A stretch of DNA of 64,000 bases from Rippkaea orientalis PCC 8801 (lineage in GTDB: Bacteria > Cyanobacteriota > Cyanobacteriia > Cyanobacteriales > Microcystaceae): positions 3,628,097 to 3,692,096 of the forward strand of contig NC_011726.1 in the NCBI RefSeq assembly GCF_000021805.1, written 5' to 3'. Position 1 is the stretch's first letter. The number at the start of each line of letters is the position of its first letter. Shown here piece after piece: positions 36,519-46,109 of this stretch. Under the pieces are notes generated by a model. The model ran no database searches. It was not told where the DNA came from and saw only the letters and a list, made by a program, of their open reading frames with translations. A program made the translations under genes and the position numbers.

Positions 36519-36679
36519 GGCGATCAAAATATTCATGTCCATCTCTAGTTTAGCAACTTTGTTAATATGAGGATTGCTATATTAAATTTTACTACTCAAT
36601 GATATTAATAGCGAGATTGTTTGAGACAATCAACAAAAGCAAACTGTTAACTCATAACAATCAGTAACTCATCGACGCT

Positions 36680-38674
36680 ATGCCAGAAAACGCCATTGAA
36701 TCGATCCTACAAGAAAAACGGTTATTTAATCCGTCCCCTGAATTTGCTGAAAATGCCCATATTAAAAGCTTAGACCAGTATAATGAACTATACGAAAAAG
36801 CAAAAGCTGATCCTCAAGCATTTTGGGCAGACTTAGCAGAAAAAGAATTGCATTGGTTTAAAAAATGGGATCAAGTTCTCGATTGGCAACCCCCCTTTGC
36901 TAAATGGTTTGTTGGGGGAAAATTGAACATTTCCTACAACTGTCTCGATCGCCATTTAACCACCTGGAGACGCAACAAAGCAGCCATTATCTGGGAAGGG
37001 GAACCCGGTGACTCTCGTACCCTTACCTATGGGGAACTCCATCGAGAAGTCTGCCAGTTTGCCAACGCAATGAAGCAATTAGGGGTTAAAAAAGGCGACC
37101 GTGTGGGAATCTATATGCCCATGATCCCCGAAGCCGCGATCGCCATGTTAGCCTGTGCCCGCATCGGTGCGCCCCATAGCGTCGTCTTTGGCGGATTTAG
37201 TTCAGAAGCCCTCAAAGATCGCCTAGAAGATGCTCAAGCTAAGTTAGTTATCACCGCAGACGGTGGATTTCGCAAAGATAAAGCCATTCACCTCAAATCA
37301 GCCGTTGATTTAGCCCTCGAACACGGAGCCCCCACCGTTGAAAAGGTGATCGTTGTCGAACGCATCAAAGAACCCATCACCATGAAAGAAGGACGGGACT
37401 ATTGGTGGCACGATCTCAAAAAAACCGCCTCTGCTGACTGTCCGGCCGAAGAAATGGACAGCGAAGATACCCTGTTTATCCTCTACACCAGTGGCAGTAC
37501 GGGAAAACCCAAGGGAGTTGTCCACACCACCGGGGGTTACAACCTCTATACCCACATGACCACTAAATGGGTGTTTGACCTCAAAGATACCGATGTTTAC
37601 TGGTGTACCGCCGATGTGGGCTGGATCACAGGTCATAGCTACATTGTCTATGGTCCCCTGTCCAATGGGGCAACCAGCTTGATGTACGAAGGAGCCCCTC
37701 GTCCCTCGAATCCTGGCTGTTTTTGGGATGTGGTGGAAAAATACGGCGTAAATATCTTCTATACGGCTCCTACGGCGATTCGTGCCTTTATTAAAGCGGG
37801 AGACGAACTACCCAACGCACGGGATCTCTCCTCGTTGCGGTTGTTAGGAACGGTCGGCGAACCCATCAACCCCGAAGCGTGGATGTGGTATCACCGTGTC
37901 ATCGGTAAGGAACGCTGTCCCATCGTGGATACATGGTGGCAAACAGAAACGGGTGGCATTATGATTACGGCCTTACCTGGGGCTATTCCCACCAAACCGG
38001 GTTCAGCGACTCGTCCCTTCCCTGGTATTATCGCCGATGTGGTCAATGAAGAAGGCCACAGGGTTCCTGATAATGCGGGGGGTTATTTGGTGATTAAACA
38101 CCCCTGGCCGAGTATGCTCCGTACTGTTTATGGCAATCCTGAACGCTTCCGTAAGACCTACTGGGACCCCATTGCACCCATCGACGGAGAACAGGTCTAT
38201 TTTGCCGGAGATAGTGTACGTCGCGATGAAGATGGCTATTTTTGGATTATGGGACGGGTGGATGACGTGATGAACGTCGCTGGACATCGTTTGGGGTCGA
38301 TGGAGTTAGAATCAGCCTTAAAGTCCCATCCTGCGGTCGCTGAAGCTGGAGTGGTGGGAACTCCCCATGAGATTACCGGAGAGCAGATTTTTGCCTTTGT
38401 TATTCTCAAAAATACAGCTACACCATCCGATGAATTGGCGCAGGAGTTAAAACAGCACGTTGTCATGGAAATTGGTGCGATCGCTCGTCCTGGCGAGATT
38501 CAATTTACCGAAGCACTCCCGAAAACGCGATCGGGTAAAATCGTTCGTCGCTTTTTGCGTCAAATTGCAGCCGGACAAGAAATTGTGGGCGATAAAACGA
38601 CGGTAGAAGATCCAACGGTTTTGGACAAGTTAGAAGCAGAAATCGCTCATAAACGAGCCAAAGCTGCGGTTTAA
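36680..38674 (+). CDS. acs: acetyl-CoA synthetase
   Basis: Activates acetate to acetyl-CoA through acetyl-AMP. 664 residues. Core motifs: [11 protein letters not shown] at 269-279, the ACS blocks [18 protein letters not shown] and [12 protein letters not shown], and [17 protein letters not shown]. The C-terminal [16 protein letters not shown] near 615-630 holds the lysine that is regulated by acetylation in this family. A GGGTGGGC/TGCCCACC hairpin follows the stop. Confidence 0.96.
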   Translation: MPENAIESILQEKRLFNPSPEFAENAHIKSLDQYNELYEKAKADPQAFWADLAEKELHWFKKWDQVLDWQPPFAKWFVGGKLNISYNCLDRHLTTWRRNKAAIIWEGEPGDSRTLTYGELHREVCQFANAMKQLGVKKGDRVGIYMPMIPEAAIAMLACARIGAPHSVVFGGFSSEALKDRLEDAQAKLVITADGGFRKDKAIHLKSAVDLALEHGAPTVEKVIVVERIKEPITMKEGRDYWWHDLKKTASADCPAEEMDSEDTLFILYTSGSTGKPKGVVHTTGGYNLYTHMTTKWVFDLKDTDVYWCTADVGWITGHSYIVYGPLSNGATSLMYEGAPRPSNPGCFWDVVEKYGVNIFYTAPTAIRAFIKAGDELPNARDLSSLRLLGTVGEPINPEAWMWYHRVIGKERCPIVDTWWQTETGGIMITALPGAIPTKPGSATRPFPGIIADVVNEEGHRVPDNAGGYLVIKHPWPSMLRTVYGNPERFRKTYWDPIAPIDGEQVYFAGDSVRRDEDGYFWIMGRVDDVMNVAGHRLGSMELESALKSHPAVAEAGVVGTPHEITGEQIFAFVILKNTATPSDELAQELKQHVVMEIGAIARPGEIQFTEALPKTRSGKIVRRFLRQIAAGQEIVGDKTTVEDPTVLDKLEAEIAHKRAKAAV

Positions 38675-38680
38675 TAGTTG

Positions 38681-38700
38681 GGGTGGGCTCTGCCCACCTT
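38681..38700 (+). terminator. hairpin after acs, possible terminator
   Basis: GTGGGC-TCT-GCCCAC, followed by CTTTACTTT, starts a few bases past the acs stop. It is also a member of the GGTGGGC palindrome family, so a repeat may be serving as terminator. Confidence 0.5.
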
Positions 38701-38776
38701 TACTTTCCCTCAACTCAATTAACGATAGAGTGGAGATCTTCCAGGATGAGAGCAATCGCACTCATGGAATTTAATC

Positions 38777-39007
38777 TTATTTTTTCAACAACTTAAAGAA
38801 AGTTTCCTTATCAAGTCCAATATCTTGAATCATTCCCATTAGTGTACCTTGTTTAATGTCTTTTCCTGAATGAATCGGAACAACAACTCTTTGTCCTTGA
38901 TTATTCTTATAAATTGCATGACTTCCCTTTTGACGATCAAAATAAAACCCTAACTTTTCAATTACTTTGATAAAATCTTTCGGTTTAACACTTGAGAAAT
39001 TACTCAT
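38777..39007 (-). CDS. hicA: HicA family toxin
   Basis: 76 residues, normal HicA size. FYFDRQKGSHAIYKNNQG contains the active histidine of the dsRNA-binding-like fold, then VVVPIHSGKDIKQGTL. HicA cleaves mRNA and tmRNA. Its start overlaps the stop of hicB by 4 bp, and here the antitoxin comes first (hicBA order). Confidence 0.92.
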   Translation of the reverse strand: MSNFSSVKPKDFIKVIEKLGFYFDRQKGSHAIYKNNQGQRVVVPIHSGKDIKQGTLMGMIQDIGLDKETFFKLLKK

Positions 39008-39243
39008 GCTAAAATACTTAACGGTTTAACAATTAAATTATCTTGAGGAATCGGTTGATTATCTTCTCTTAAACTTTCCAAATATAATTCAATCGCTTCT
39101 GTGATATTTTTAATGGCTTCTTCAAAGGTATCTCCTTGGGAATGACACCCTTTTAAAGTAGGACAAAAAGCATGATAACCTCCTTCTGCTTCTTGTTCCA
39201 GAAGAACCGTATAGTTATAAATCCGTTTACTTGTATTATCCAT
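39004..39243 (-). CDS. hicB: HicB family antitoxin
   Basis: 79 residues. YTVLLEQEAEGGYHAFCPTL and GCHSQGDTFEEAIKNITEAI are the HicB partial RNase H-like fold. The C-terminus is too short for a full DNA-binding domain, so autoregulation may be weak or use the short tail. Binds and blocks the HicA toxin encoded directly downstream. Confidence 0.92.
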   Translation of the reverse strand: MDNTSKRIYNYTVLLEQEAEGGYHAFCPTLKGCHSQGDTFEEAIKNITEAIELYLESLREDNQPIPQDNLIVKPLSILA

Positions 39244-39293
39244 TGCTTTGATTGAGTTTAAACTAATCTGATCATAAACGTTTTTTACAAAGA

Positions 39294-39806
39294 GTGCATC
39301 CCTTCAATATAGATCAGGTGCATTACACTACTTTAAGACACTCTATAAGAACAGCGATCGCACTATCCAATGGGGAAAAACGTATTGGAATTGAAAACAT
39401 AGGAATAGCTTTAGGACACTCGAAGCAATTCTTTTTCAAAAGAACACAACGCGAGTCAAAAGAATTGAAAAATTTAAAACAAACCGGATTTTCAGGTCAA
39501 CAAGTCTGGGTAAAAATTATCGGTGGAGATAGTAATCAAGAATTATTCAGGGCAAAAACACTTGGACTTCGAGATTTTGTCAAGCTGGTTACTTATGAAG
39601 CAACAGTTTATCGAAATATGAAAGCAATTATTTTACTAGCAGTTTTTGCCGAAACAGGAATAGAGAAAATATTAGAAGATGCTTTTTCAGGTAGATCAAT
39701 TGACTTTATTTTAGATAAAATTGTTCATTATAGTCAATGGACTTATGAAGAATTAGAGGAAGTATTAGCTTACAATCGAGCAGAAGTTCGTGCCCTTTAT
39801 CATTAG
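39294..39806 (+). CDS. hypothetical protein, possibly Bro-N/antirepressor-like
   Basis: 170 residues from a GTG at 39294, which is the first usable start. The N-terminus (ALSNGEKRIGIENIGIALGH and KTLGLRDFVKLVTYEA) resembles DNA-binding domains of phage antirepressors, but the match is loose. The C-terminal half is helical and acidic (YEELEEVLAYNRAEVRAL). Divergent from hicB by 50 bp. Not firmly recognised. Confidence 0.55.
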   Translation: MHPFNIDQVHYTTLRHSIRTAIALSNGEKRIGIENIGIALGHSKQFFFKRTQRESKELKNLKQTGFSGQQVWVKIIGGDSNQELFRAKTLGLRDFVKLVTYEATVYRNMKAIILLAVFAETGIEKILEDAFSGRSIDFILDKIVHYSQWTYEELEEVLAYNRAEVRALYH

Positions 39807-39828
39807 TAGGCACGCTTTTGGCAATTTC

Positions 39829-39860
39829 GTAGGGTGTGTTAATGAAATGTAACACACCAT
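39829..39860. repeat. short palindrome, GTGTG variant
   Basis: GTAGGGTGTGTTAATG and AATGTAACACACC form imperfect arms. Lies after the 170-residue gene and could end its transcript. Confidence 0.65.
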
Positions 39861-39938
39861 CGTCATGCTTAATTCAATATTGAGTTATGATAGATAATAA
39901 AATTAATATCAATTAAAACATCTAAAAAAGCAAAAACC

Positions 39939-40208
39939 ATGAAACCCTCTAGATTAAGAGATGAACTTATTGAAGAAATCTATTTAATTCCCGATACGGA
40001 GTTAGCGCAAATTTATCAAATGATTCATGATTTTAGATTATCTTCAGAAAAAAGACAGGATAATCTCAAAAATACGCTTAAATTTGCTGGTAATTGGGAT
40101 GATTTAACGGAAGAACAATTTACTAAACTTTCGGCTCAAATAACTCTACGTCGTCAGCAAGCATCTAGAGAGAGAAGAAATGATGAAAGTATCGCTGATT
40201 TACACTGA
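39939..40208 (+). CDS. antitoxin-like protein of a decayed VapBC pair
   Basis: 89 residues, helical. The start SRLRDELIEEIYLIPDTELA and the middle RQDNLKNTLKFAGNWDDLTE resemble the VapB-type antitoxins cyanobacteria pair with PIN toxins. The start of a PIN toxin gene overlaps its last 29 bp, but that toxin is now a stub. The antitoxin itself is intact. Confidence 0.65.
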   Translation: MKPSRLRDELIEEIYLIPDTELAQIYQMIHDFRLSSEKRQDNLKNTLKFAGNWDDLTEEQFTKLSAQITLRRQQASRERRNDESIADLH

Positions 40209-40266
40209 TATTTTGTCTCTTTTCTTTCGTAATAATCCCAATGTTATTGCTAATTTTACAACTTAA
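40180..40266 (+). pseudogene. truncated VapC (PIN domain) toxin relic
   Basis: 28 codons from ATG 40180: it reads KVSLIYTDILSLFFRNNPNV, then IANFTT and stop. PIN toxins of this group begin with LIDTDILSLFF. Here the first catalytic Asp is Tyr (TAC where GAC is expected), and the remaining 100 or so residues are missing. The overlap with the antitoxin is the normal one. The toxin is certainly dead. Confidence 0.7.
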
Positions 40267-40279
40267 TTTCAAGTATTGG

Positions 40280-40312
40280 AAAAAAATAAAAAGGTGCGTG
40301 GAGGACGCACCC
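40280..40312 (-). terminator. Rho-independent terminator of the nrt operon
   Basis: On the minus strand, GGTGCGT and ACGCACC pair perfectly around a five-base loop (40293-40311), followed by TTTTTATTTTTTT. It lies about 25 bp past the nrtD stop codon. A textbook terminator. Confidence 0.88.
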
Positions 40313-40336
40313 AAAGGTCACGCAGAACTCTTATAA

Positions 40337-41194
40337 TTAGGCCGCATCATCATCATGGGCAAAGCGATTATAGAGGAAGTCTAAGGCATAGTTGCGAAGA
40401 TCGTAGTATTGGGGATCTTCCATAATGCGATCGCGGTCACGGGGACGGGAGAAGGGAATCGTCATAATTTCCCCAATAGCAGCAGCAGGACCATTGGTCA
40501 TCATCACGAGACGATCGGCGAGAAATAACGCCTCATCGATATCATGGGTAATCATCAACACGGTACAACGGTGATCGTTCCAAATTTTGAGCAATTCTTC
40601 CTGTAATTCCTCTTTAGTGATAGCATCCAATGCCCCAAAGGGTTCATCTAAGATTAACACTTCAGGACGAATAGCCAGAGCCCGCGCAATGGAAACCCGT
40701 TGTTTCATCCCCCCGGAAATTTGGGTTGGTTTTTTGTTTTCTGCTTCGCTTAAACCCACCATTGCCAGATGATCCCGAACAATAGCCCGTTTTTCGGCTT
40801 CTCGTCGGTTAGGATCGACCGCATCCACCGCTAAATAGACATTTTCAAACACCGTTAACCAAGGAAGGAGGGCATAATTTTGGAAGACCACCATGCGATC
40901 GGGTCCTGGTTTAGTGACGGGTTTTCCATTGACTAAAACCGATCCATCGGTGGGTGTGGCAAACCCTGAAACCATGTTTAAAAGGGTAGATTTTCCGCAA
41001 CCCGAATGGCCGATCACACAGATAAATTCGCCATCCTTAACGGTTAAATTGACATCTTTTAAAACGGTATAGGGACCCTTTGGTGTAGGATAAACTTTGC
41101 TGACGTTTTCGATAACAACAGAGAGATTATTATTCATAGTGGGTTGACGTTTTAAGTTAAGGGTTTTAGGGTGATTAGATTGAATAGTTTGCAT
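40337..41194 (-). CDS. nrtD: nitrate ABC transporter ATP-binding subunit NrtD
   Basis: ATPase of the nitrate/nitrite importer. I start at ATG 41194 (285 residues), which has GGAGA six bases upstream, rather than at TTG or ATG codons further up. Walker A is GHSGCGKST, the ABC signature ISGGMKQRVSIARALA and Walker B VLILDEPFGALD; then ITHDIDEALFLADRLV. It lacks the extra C-terminal domain that NrtC has. Last gene of nrtABCD and followed by a strong terminator. Confidence 0.95.
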   Translation of the reverse strand: MQTIQSNHPKTLNLKRQPTMNNNLSVVIENVSKVYPTPKGPYTVLKDVNLTVKDGEFICVIGHSGCGKSTLLNMVSGFATPTDGSVLVNGKPVTKPGPDRMVVFQNYALLPWLTVFENVYLAVDAVDPNRREAEKRAIVRDHLAMVGLSEAENKKPTQISGGMKQRVSIARALAIRPEVLILDEPFGALDAITKEELQEELLKIWNDHRCTVLMITHDIDEALFLADRLVMMTNGPAAAIGEIMTIPFSRPRDRDRIMEDPQYYDLRNYALDFLYNRFAHDDDAA

Positions 41195-41222
41195 CGATTT
41201 CTCCGTGTTCATAAAGTTAATA

Positions 41223-41243
41223 GTAGGGTGGGCAATGCCCACC
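41223..41243. repeat. short intergenic palindrome within the nrt operon
   Basis: GTAGGGTGGGCAA/TGCCCACC between nrtC and nrtD. It lies inside the operon and could form a hairpin that lowers or protects downstream mRNA. Confidence 0.8.
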
Positions 41244-41254
41244 AAAAACGAGAA

Positions 41255-43264
41255 TTAAGCAGCAATATTAGGTGGAGATTTAACCCCATCGAGATGAACT
41301 TCTGCCATGGTAAAGTTCTGTTTAATCTCCAAGTGATTGAGATAACTGACGGGATCTTCTGCATCAAAGGTGACACCATCAAACAATTTGATAGGTTCAC
41401 GACGATACTTAATATCCACCATGCCTAATTCCCGCGCTGCCGTACTAAAGACGCTGACCCGACAGACCCGTTCTAAAATTTCCACCCAGTTGCGGGGGAA
41501 GGGAATATGACCCCATCGCGCCATTTGCGTCATCATCCAGAGGTGTTCTGTCCGACTGGGACGGTTCATCCCTTCGCCAAAGAACATATGATGGGCATAT
41601 TCAATGGATTTTTCTAGATTGCAACTATAATCATTGGGATCGCCGAGTTGAATGTATTCAGGGTTGGTACTGAGGTAGGGACGACTGGCTAATAATTGGC
41701 GAATATCCTCATGATTGGCTTTATCGGCGCAATATTGACAGGCTTCTAGTAAGGCTTTCACCACAGCGATATGGCTGTTGGGGTAGGCATTCGCCCAGTC
41801 TTCCCGAACCCCTAAGACTTTGCCGGGGTGTCCTTGCCAAATTTCTAAGTCAGTGGCGATGGTAAACCCAACTCCTTCCATGGCCGCCCGCATATTCCAC
41901 GGTTCGCCCACACAGTAACCGTCGATGGTTCCGGCTTTCAGGTCAGCCACCATTTGCGCGGGGGGAATAGTTTCTAAGTGTACATCTTTATCGGGATCGA
42001 TGCCTCCTGCTGCTAACCAATAGCGTAAGAGGATGTTATGGGTAGAAGAGGGGTGAACCATGCCGAAAATATGACGTTTTTCGGTGGATTCTAGTAACAT
42101 CCGTCTTAATTGACTGACGGTATGGACTCCCTGTTCATAGAAAGACTGTCCGAGGGTGATCCCATTGCCGTTGCGGGTCATGGTCAACGCAGACACGATG
42201 GGTAAGGGAGTTTCTTGGTGTCCTCCGGCGGTCAACCAGGTGGGCATTCCGGCGGGCATTTGGGCAGCATCTAGGTATCCTCCGGCGATTCCATCCACAA
42301 TACCGCGCCAACTGCTTTCACGAACTAAATTTACCTCATCTAAGCCATGTTTGGCAAAAAATCCGCATTCTTGGGCAACAATAAGGGGGGCACAAGCGGT
42401 AAGAGGGACAAAGCCAATTTCTAAATTGACTTTTTCTAGACCATGACGGGCGATCGCTTCGGTCTTTTTGGCGCGTAATTTTTTGATCCGTTTCTGTTGG
42501 TTGAGGAAGTAGATAATTTCGCTACGGAGACTGTAGTAACTCGGATGGTTTACGACTTCCATCCGTTGACGAGGACGAGGGATATCGACTTCTAAAATAC
42601 CGCCGATTTTCGATTTGGGTCCGTTGGTTAACATGACGATGCGATCAGACAGTAATACGGCTTCATCTACATCGTGCGTTACCATAACGGAGGTGATTTT
42701 ATACTCGTCACAAATACGCATCAATTGTTCTTGTAAATTCCCTCTAGTTAAGGCATCTAAAGCTCCAAAAGGTTCATCAAGTAATAGTAATTTGGGACGA
42801 ATAGCGAGGGCACGGGCAATAGCAACCCGTTGTTTCATCCCCCCTGAAAGTTGTTTGGGATATTTATCAACCGCGTGACGTAACCCGACTAAATCGATGT
42901 GTTGTTCGATGATTTCTTCTCGTTCTTTGGTGGGATAATCTCCCATCACTTCATCAACAGCTAGGGCAATATTTTGACGAACGGTTAACCAAGGTAACAG
43001 GGAATAATTTTGGAAGATAACCATCTTATCAGGACCTGGATCTTTAATTCTTTGTCCTTCAAGAGTGACAATTCCTTCGGTGGGTAAATCGAGTCCGGCG
43101 ATCATGTTTAAAAGAGTTGATTTACCACAACCAGAGTGACCAATTAGGGAAATAAATTCTCCTTTTTTGATTTCTAAATCAATCCCTTGAAGGGCAATAT
43201 ATTCACCGCCATCACTTAGGGGAAAGACTTTATCAATGCTATCTGCTGCAACAAAAACACCCAT
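41255..43264 (-). CDS. nrtC: nitrate ABC transporter ATP-binding/regulatory subunit NrtC
   Basis: 669 residues, two parts. The ATPase (1-260) has GHSGCGKST, LSGGMKQRVAIARALA and LLLLDEPFGALD. The rest (from about 280) is a NrtA-like solute-binding domain, EIGFVPLTACAPLIVAQECG, which is cytoplasmic and is known in Synechococcus to give nitrogen-status inhibition of uptake. Full length, so regulation is expected to work. Confidence 0.96.
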   Translation of the reverse strand: MGVFVAADSIDKVFPLSDGGEYIALQGIDLEIKKGEFISLIGHSGCGKSTLLNMIAGLDLPTEGIVTLEGQRIKDPGPDKMVIFQNYSLLPWLTVRQNIALAVDEVMGDYPTKEREEIIEQHIDLVGLRHAVDKYPKQLSGGMKQRVAIARALAIRPKLLLLDEPFGALDALTRGNLQEQLMRICDEYKITSVMVTHDVDEAVLLSDRIVMLTNGPKSKIGGILEVDIPRPRQRMEVVNHPSYYSLRSEIIYFLNQQKRIKKLRAKKTEAIARHGLEKVNLEIGFVPLTACAPLIVAQECGFFAKHGLDEVNLVRESSWRGIVDGIAGGYLDAAQMPAGMPTWLTAGGHQETPLPIVSALTMTRNGNGITLGQSFYEQGVHTVSQLRRMLLESTEKRHIFGMVHPSSTHNILLRYWLAAGGIDPDKDVHLETIPPAQMVADLKAGTIDGYCVGEPWNMRAAMEGVGFTIATDLEIWQGHPGKVLGVREDWANAYPNSHIAVVKALLEACQYCADKANHEDIRQLLASRPYLSTNPEYIQLGDPNDYSCNLEKSIEYAHHMFFGEGMNRPSRTEHLWMMTQMARWGHIPFPRNWVEILERVCRVSVFSTAARELGMVDIKYRREPIKLFDGVTFDAEDPVSYLNHLEIKQNFTMAEVHLDGVKSPPNIAA

Positions 43265-43408
43265 TTTTTTACCTCTTAATTTTTGTCTAGATTGAACTTT
43301 TTGAGGATTAATAGGTTAGTAGAGCTAAAGCCCTCACTACGAACCTATATAGTATTTGAGCTAAGTAGAGTGAATAGAAACTTTTAACTATTGACTATTC
43401 ACTATTAC

Positions 43409-44251
43409 CTATTCCCCAGGAGAGATTAAGGTTTGAACCCAAGCCATGAAACGGTCAAGCATTAAGCCAATTGCACCGATATAAACTAGAGCTAAAATGA
43501 TGTCACTGATGTAGTTATTTTGGTAGGAATCCCAGATAAAGAAGCCAATTCCAACGATACCAGACATAACAATCTCTGCTGCGATAATCGCCAACCACGC
43601 TAACCCGATCGCAATTCTTAAACCAGTGAAAATGTAAGGTAAGGCAGAAGGAATCAGAATCTTAAAGAAGAATTTTTTCTGGGAAAGTTGTAATACTTTG
43701 CGAACGTTGATGTAGTCTTGGGGAATTTGTTGAACACCAACGGCTGTGTTAATCAGAATTGGCCAAACTGCGGTAATAAAGATGACGAAAAGGGCAGCAG
43801 GTTGGTTTTGTTGTAAGGCAGCTAAGGCAATAGGAACCCAAGCTAGAGGAGGAACGGTTCTTAAGAATTGAAATAAAGGATCTAAAGCTTTATTAGCAAA
43901 GCTATTTAATCCGACAAAAATCCCGGCAGCAATTCCAACAATTGCCGCTAAGGTATAGCCAATTAAGACCCGTTGTAAACTAGCGATAGATTGCCAAAAC
44001 AAGCCTACATCAGTACCTCCGCGATTAAAAAAGGGATACATTAAATAAATACGAGTCCGTTCATTGAACCAGAGATCGCTAGGAGGTGGTAACTTAATTA
44101 AGCCAATCATCGAACACAATTGCCAAACCACTAAAAAGCCTAAAATTCCAACAATAGGAGGCAGAATATTTTGAGAGTTCTTTTTCCACCATTTAGCAAA
44201 GTAGCTATTATTGTTGCCATTTTTACGACGAGTGTTAAGGGTAGTTGCCAT
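43409..44251 (-). CDS. nrtB: nitrate ABC transporter permease NrtB
   Basis: 280 residues with about six membrane helices; the first is ILPPIVGILGFLVVWQLC near residue 35. The inner-membrane permease signature with the ATPase-coupling helix is in the middle (ALPYIFTGLRIAIGLAWLAI near 213). Works as a dimer between NrtA and the NrtC/NrtD ATPases. Spaced 144 bp before nrtC and 56 bp after nrtA. Confidence 0.95.
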   Translation of the reverse strand: MATTLNTRRKNGNNNSYFAKWWKKNSQNILPPIVGILGFLVVWQLCSMIGLIKLPPPSDLWFNERTRIYLMYPFFNRGGTDVGLFWQSIASLQRVLIGYTLAAIVGIAAGIFVGLNSFANKALDPLFQFLRTVPPLAWVPIALAALQQNQPAALFVIFITAVWPILINTAVGVQQIPQDYINVRKVLQLSQKKFFFKILIPSALPYIFTGLRIAIGLAWLAIIAAEIVMSGIVGIGFFIWDSYQNNYISDIILALVYIGAIGLMLDRFMAWVQTLISPGE

Positions 44252-44307
44252 TGTTTTGCTCCTCAGTTAGTTATTAGTTGTAGATGAAAACTTGTGAATA
44301 AGATGAA

Positions 44308-45681
44308 TTAAACTCGTTTAATTGTCAGACTTTGTAGATAGGCTTTCGGATTATCTGGATTAAACTCTTTGCCATCAAAGAACTTCTCAACACCGCGAGA
44401 GTCACTGGTAGGAATATCTGCATCAGGAATCCCTGCTTCTTTGGCTGCTTCTTTCCAAATATCTGAACGGTTCACTTTATCAATTAAAGCCTTGGCATTA
44501 TTATCTAAAGTATTGGGAGGTAAGAAACCCCAACGAACACTTTCAGTTAAGAACCAAAGATCAAGACTCTTGTAGGGAAAAGAAACACTACCAAGGGGAG
44601 ATTTCCAATACATTGCTGCTTTTTGGAAGTCTTTAATTTCGGGTTGTCCATCTCCCATGATGTACGTTCCTTTTAACATAGGTTCCAAAATTTCAACGGG
44701 AACATTAAAGTATTTTGCCCCTGATAAAATCTGTGCCATTTCTGTACGATTAGCTTCCACATCACACCATTGTTGTGCCTCCATAATTCCTTTTAATAAC
44801 GCTTTGGTTGCTTTGGGATTTTGATCTACCCAATCCCCCCGCATGGCAAAATATTCTTCAGGATGAAAGGGCCAAATTTGTGCGGTTAATGCAGCCATAA
44901 AGCCAATATCATCCCCAACAATTCGGGCTGGCCACGGATCACCTGTACTAAACCCTTCCATGCTTCCCGTTTTCATGTTGGCCACGGTTTGCGCTGCGGG
45001 AACCGTCATTAGGTTCACTTCTTTGTCCGGGTCAATACCTCCGGCAGCTAACCAGTAACGTATCCAAAAATCTTGGTTGGCTTGAGGGAACGTATAGGCA
45101 GCCCTAAAGGGTTTTCCTGACGCTTTAAGACCCGTAATATAGTCTTTAGCCTTGCTGACATCTAACCCAATGTTTTTGCCTTCTTGAGATTTGGCGATCG
45201 CAATGCCATTCCCTTGAGTATTCAGCATCGCTAACACATACATGGGAATTTTGACGTTATTTTTAGTAATCAACCCCTCAGAAATCAGGTAAGGCATGGG
45301 CATTTGCCACTGTCCGCCATCGATCCCTCCGGCAGCCGACCCAATTTCCACGTTATCCCTAGCTGAGCCCCAGTTGGCTTGTTTCGACACATCCACTTGA
45401 TTCATGCCGTATTTGGCAAAAAATCCCTTTTCTTGCGCAATAATTAGGGGCGCAGCCTCAAAAATAGGAATAAAGCCTAATTTCGCGCTAGGGGTTTCAG
45501 GAGTGGTTTCGGGGGTTAAGGCTGAGGGAGAAGCAGCCGGAGAGGGAGATGCTCCAGGGGAACTGGTAGCAGTGGGTTCGGGAGGGTTGCCTAAACAGCC
45601 TTTTAATAAGACTGCACTGGCGGCTGATAAAGAAGCAGTGACTAAAAATTTACGACGAGACAATGGGGAAAAGTTGGACAT
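44308..45681 (-). CDS. nrtA: nitrate-binding lipoprotein NrtA
   Basis: 457 residues. The N-terminus has [19 protein letters not shown], a twin-arginine-type signal, and a lipobox ending at C29, so the protein is exported and lipid-anchored. A Pro/Ser/Thr-rich tether (about 32-65) leads to the binding domain, which starts [20 protein letters not shown]. It captures nitrate or nitrite for the transporter. First gene of nrtABCD. The NrtC tail is a homologous domain. Confidence 0.95.
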   Translation of the reverse strand: MSNFSPLSRRKFLVTASLSAASAVLLKGCLGNPPEPTATSSPGASPSPAASPSALTPETTPETPSAKLGFIPIFEAAPLIIAQEKGFFAKYGMNQVDVSKQANWGSARDNVEIGSAAGGIDGGQWQMPMPYLISEGLITKNNVKIPMYVLAMLNTQGNGIAIAKSQEGKNIGLDVSKAKDYITGLKASGKPFRAAYTFPQANQDFWIRYWLAAGGIDPDKEVNLMTVPAAQTVANMKTGSMEGFSTGDPWPARIVGDDIGFMAALTAQIWPFHPEEYFAMRGDWVDQNPKATKALLKGIMEAQQWCDVEANRTEMAQILSGAKYFNVPVEILEPMLKGTYIMGDGQPEIKDFQKAAMYWKSPLGSVSFPYKSLDLWFLTESVRWGFLPPNTLDNNAKALIDKVNRSDIWKEAAKEAGIPDADIPTSDSRGVEKFFDGKEFNPDNPKAYLQSLTIKRV

Positions 45682-46109
45682 AAAATTCCACTCCTGCTAA
45701 TTAATTTAAACAGAAAAATGAAGACATATATAGTTGGTAAAAAAGCTGTAAGCTTTTACCTAGTAAAGCTTTTAGCACTAATATTTAAAATTTATATGAG
45801 TGCGATGAGTTGAGATTTTTCAATGCAGTTGATTGATTTCCTCAACTTGATAAATCAGTTTAGCACCTTTATTTAAAAAAAGTTTATTTTTGCACTTGTC
45901 AGTCATAACAAAAAATTAATCATATCCATAAGCATAGCTTAATATGTATGATTTTTTGATTATACATTGTTTTTACTGAATATATGATTTTCTTATAACT
46001 AAGATAAACCCAATAAATATAGTCAAGCAATTACTCAAAATGTGTAGGGGTCAACGTCCGTTGACCCCTACAATAAGGTTTGATTATTAACTTCAGAGGA
46101 AGCTAGAAT
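45682..46109. other. 428-bp region upstream of nrtA
   Basis: Must hold the nrt promoter. I found no perfect GTA-N8-TAC (NtcA) site by eye. Two elements are visible: the near-palindrome GGTAAAAAAGCT/AGCTTTTACC around 45736-45760, near the nrtA start, and a perfect 14-bp-stem hairpin at 46043-46072. The rest is AT-rich. Confidence 0.5.
46043..46072. terminator. perfect hairpin between the RTX-like gene and the nrt promoter
   Basis: TGTAGGGGTCAACG-TC-CGTTGACCCCTACA, 14 perfect pairs. It lies about 40 bp past the stop codon of the RTX-like gene on its strand and may end that transcript, though no T-run follows. It may equally belong to the GTAGGG repeat family. Confidence 0.5.

Noticed and set aside
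40337..41245. Longer NrtD starting at TTG 41245
   Set aside because: It would start inside the intergenic palindrome. ATG 41194 has a clear GGAGA site.
45682..46109. NtcA site (GTA-N8-TAC) before nrtA
   Set aside because: Expected from biology, but I could not find a perfect site. GTA and TAC pairs in the region are 6 or 14 bases apart.
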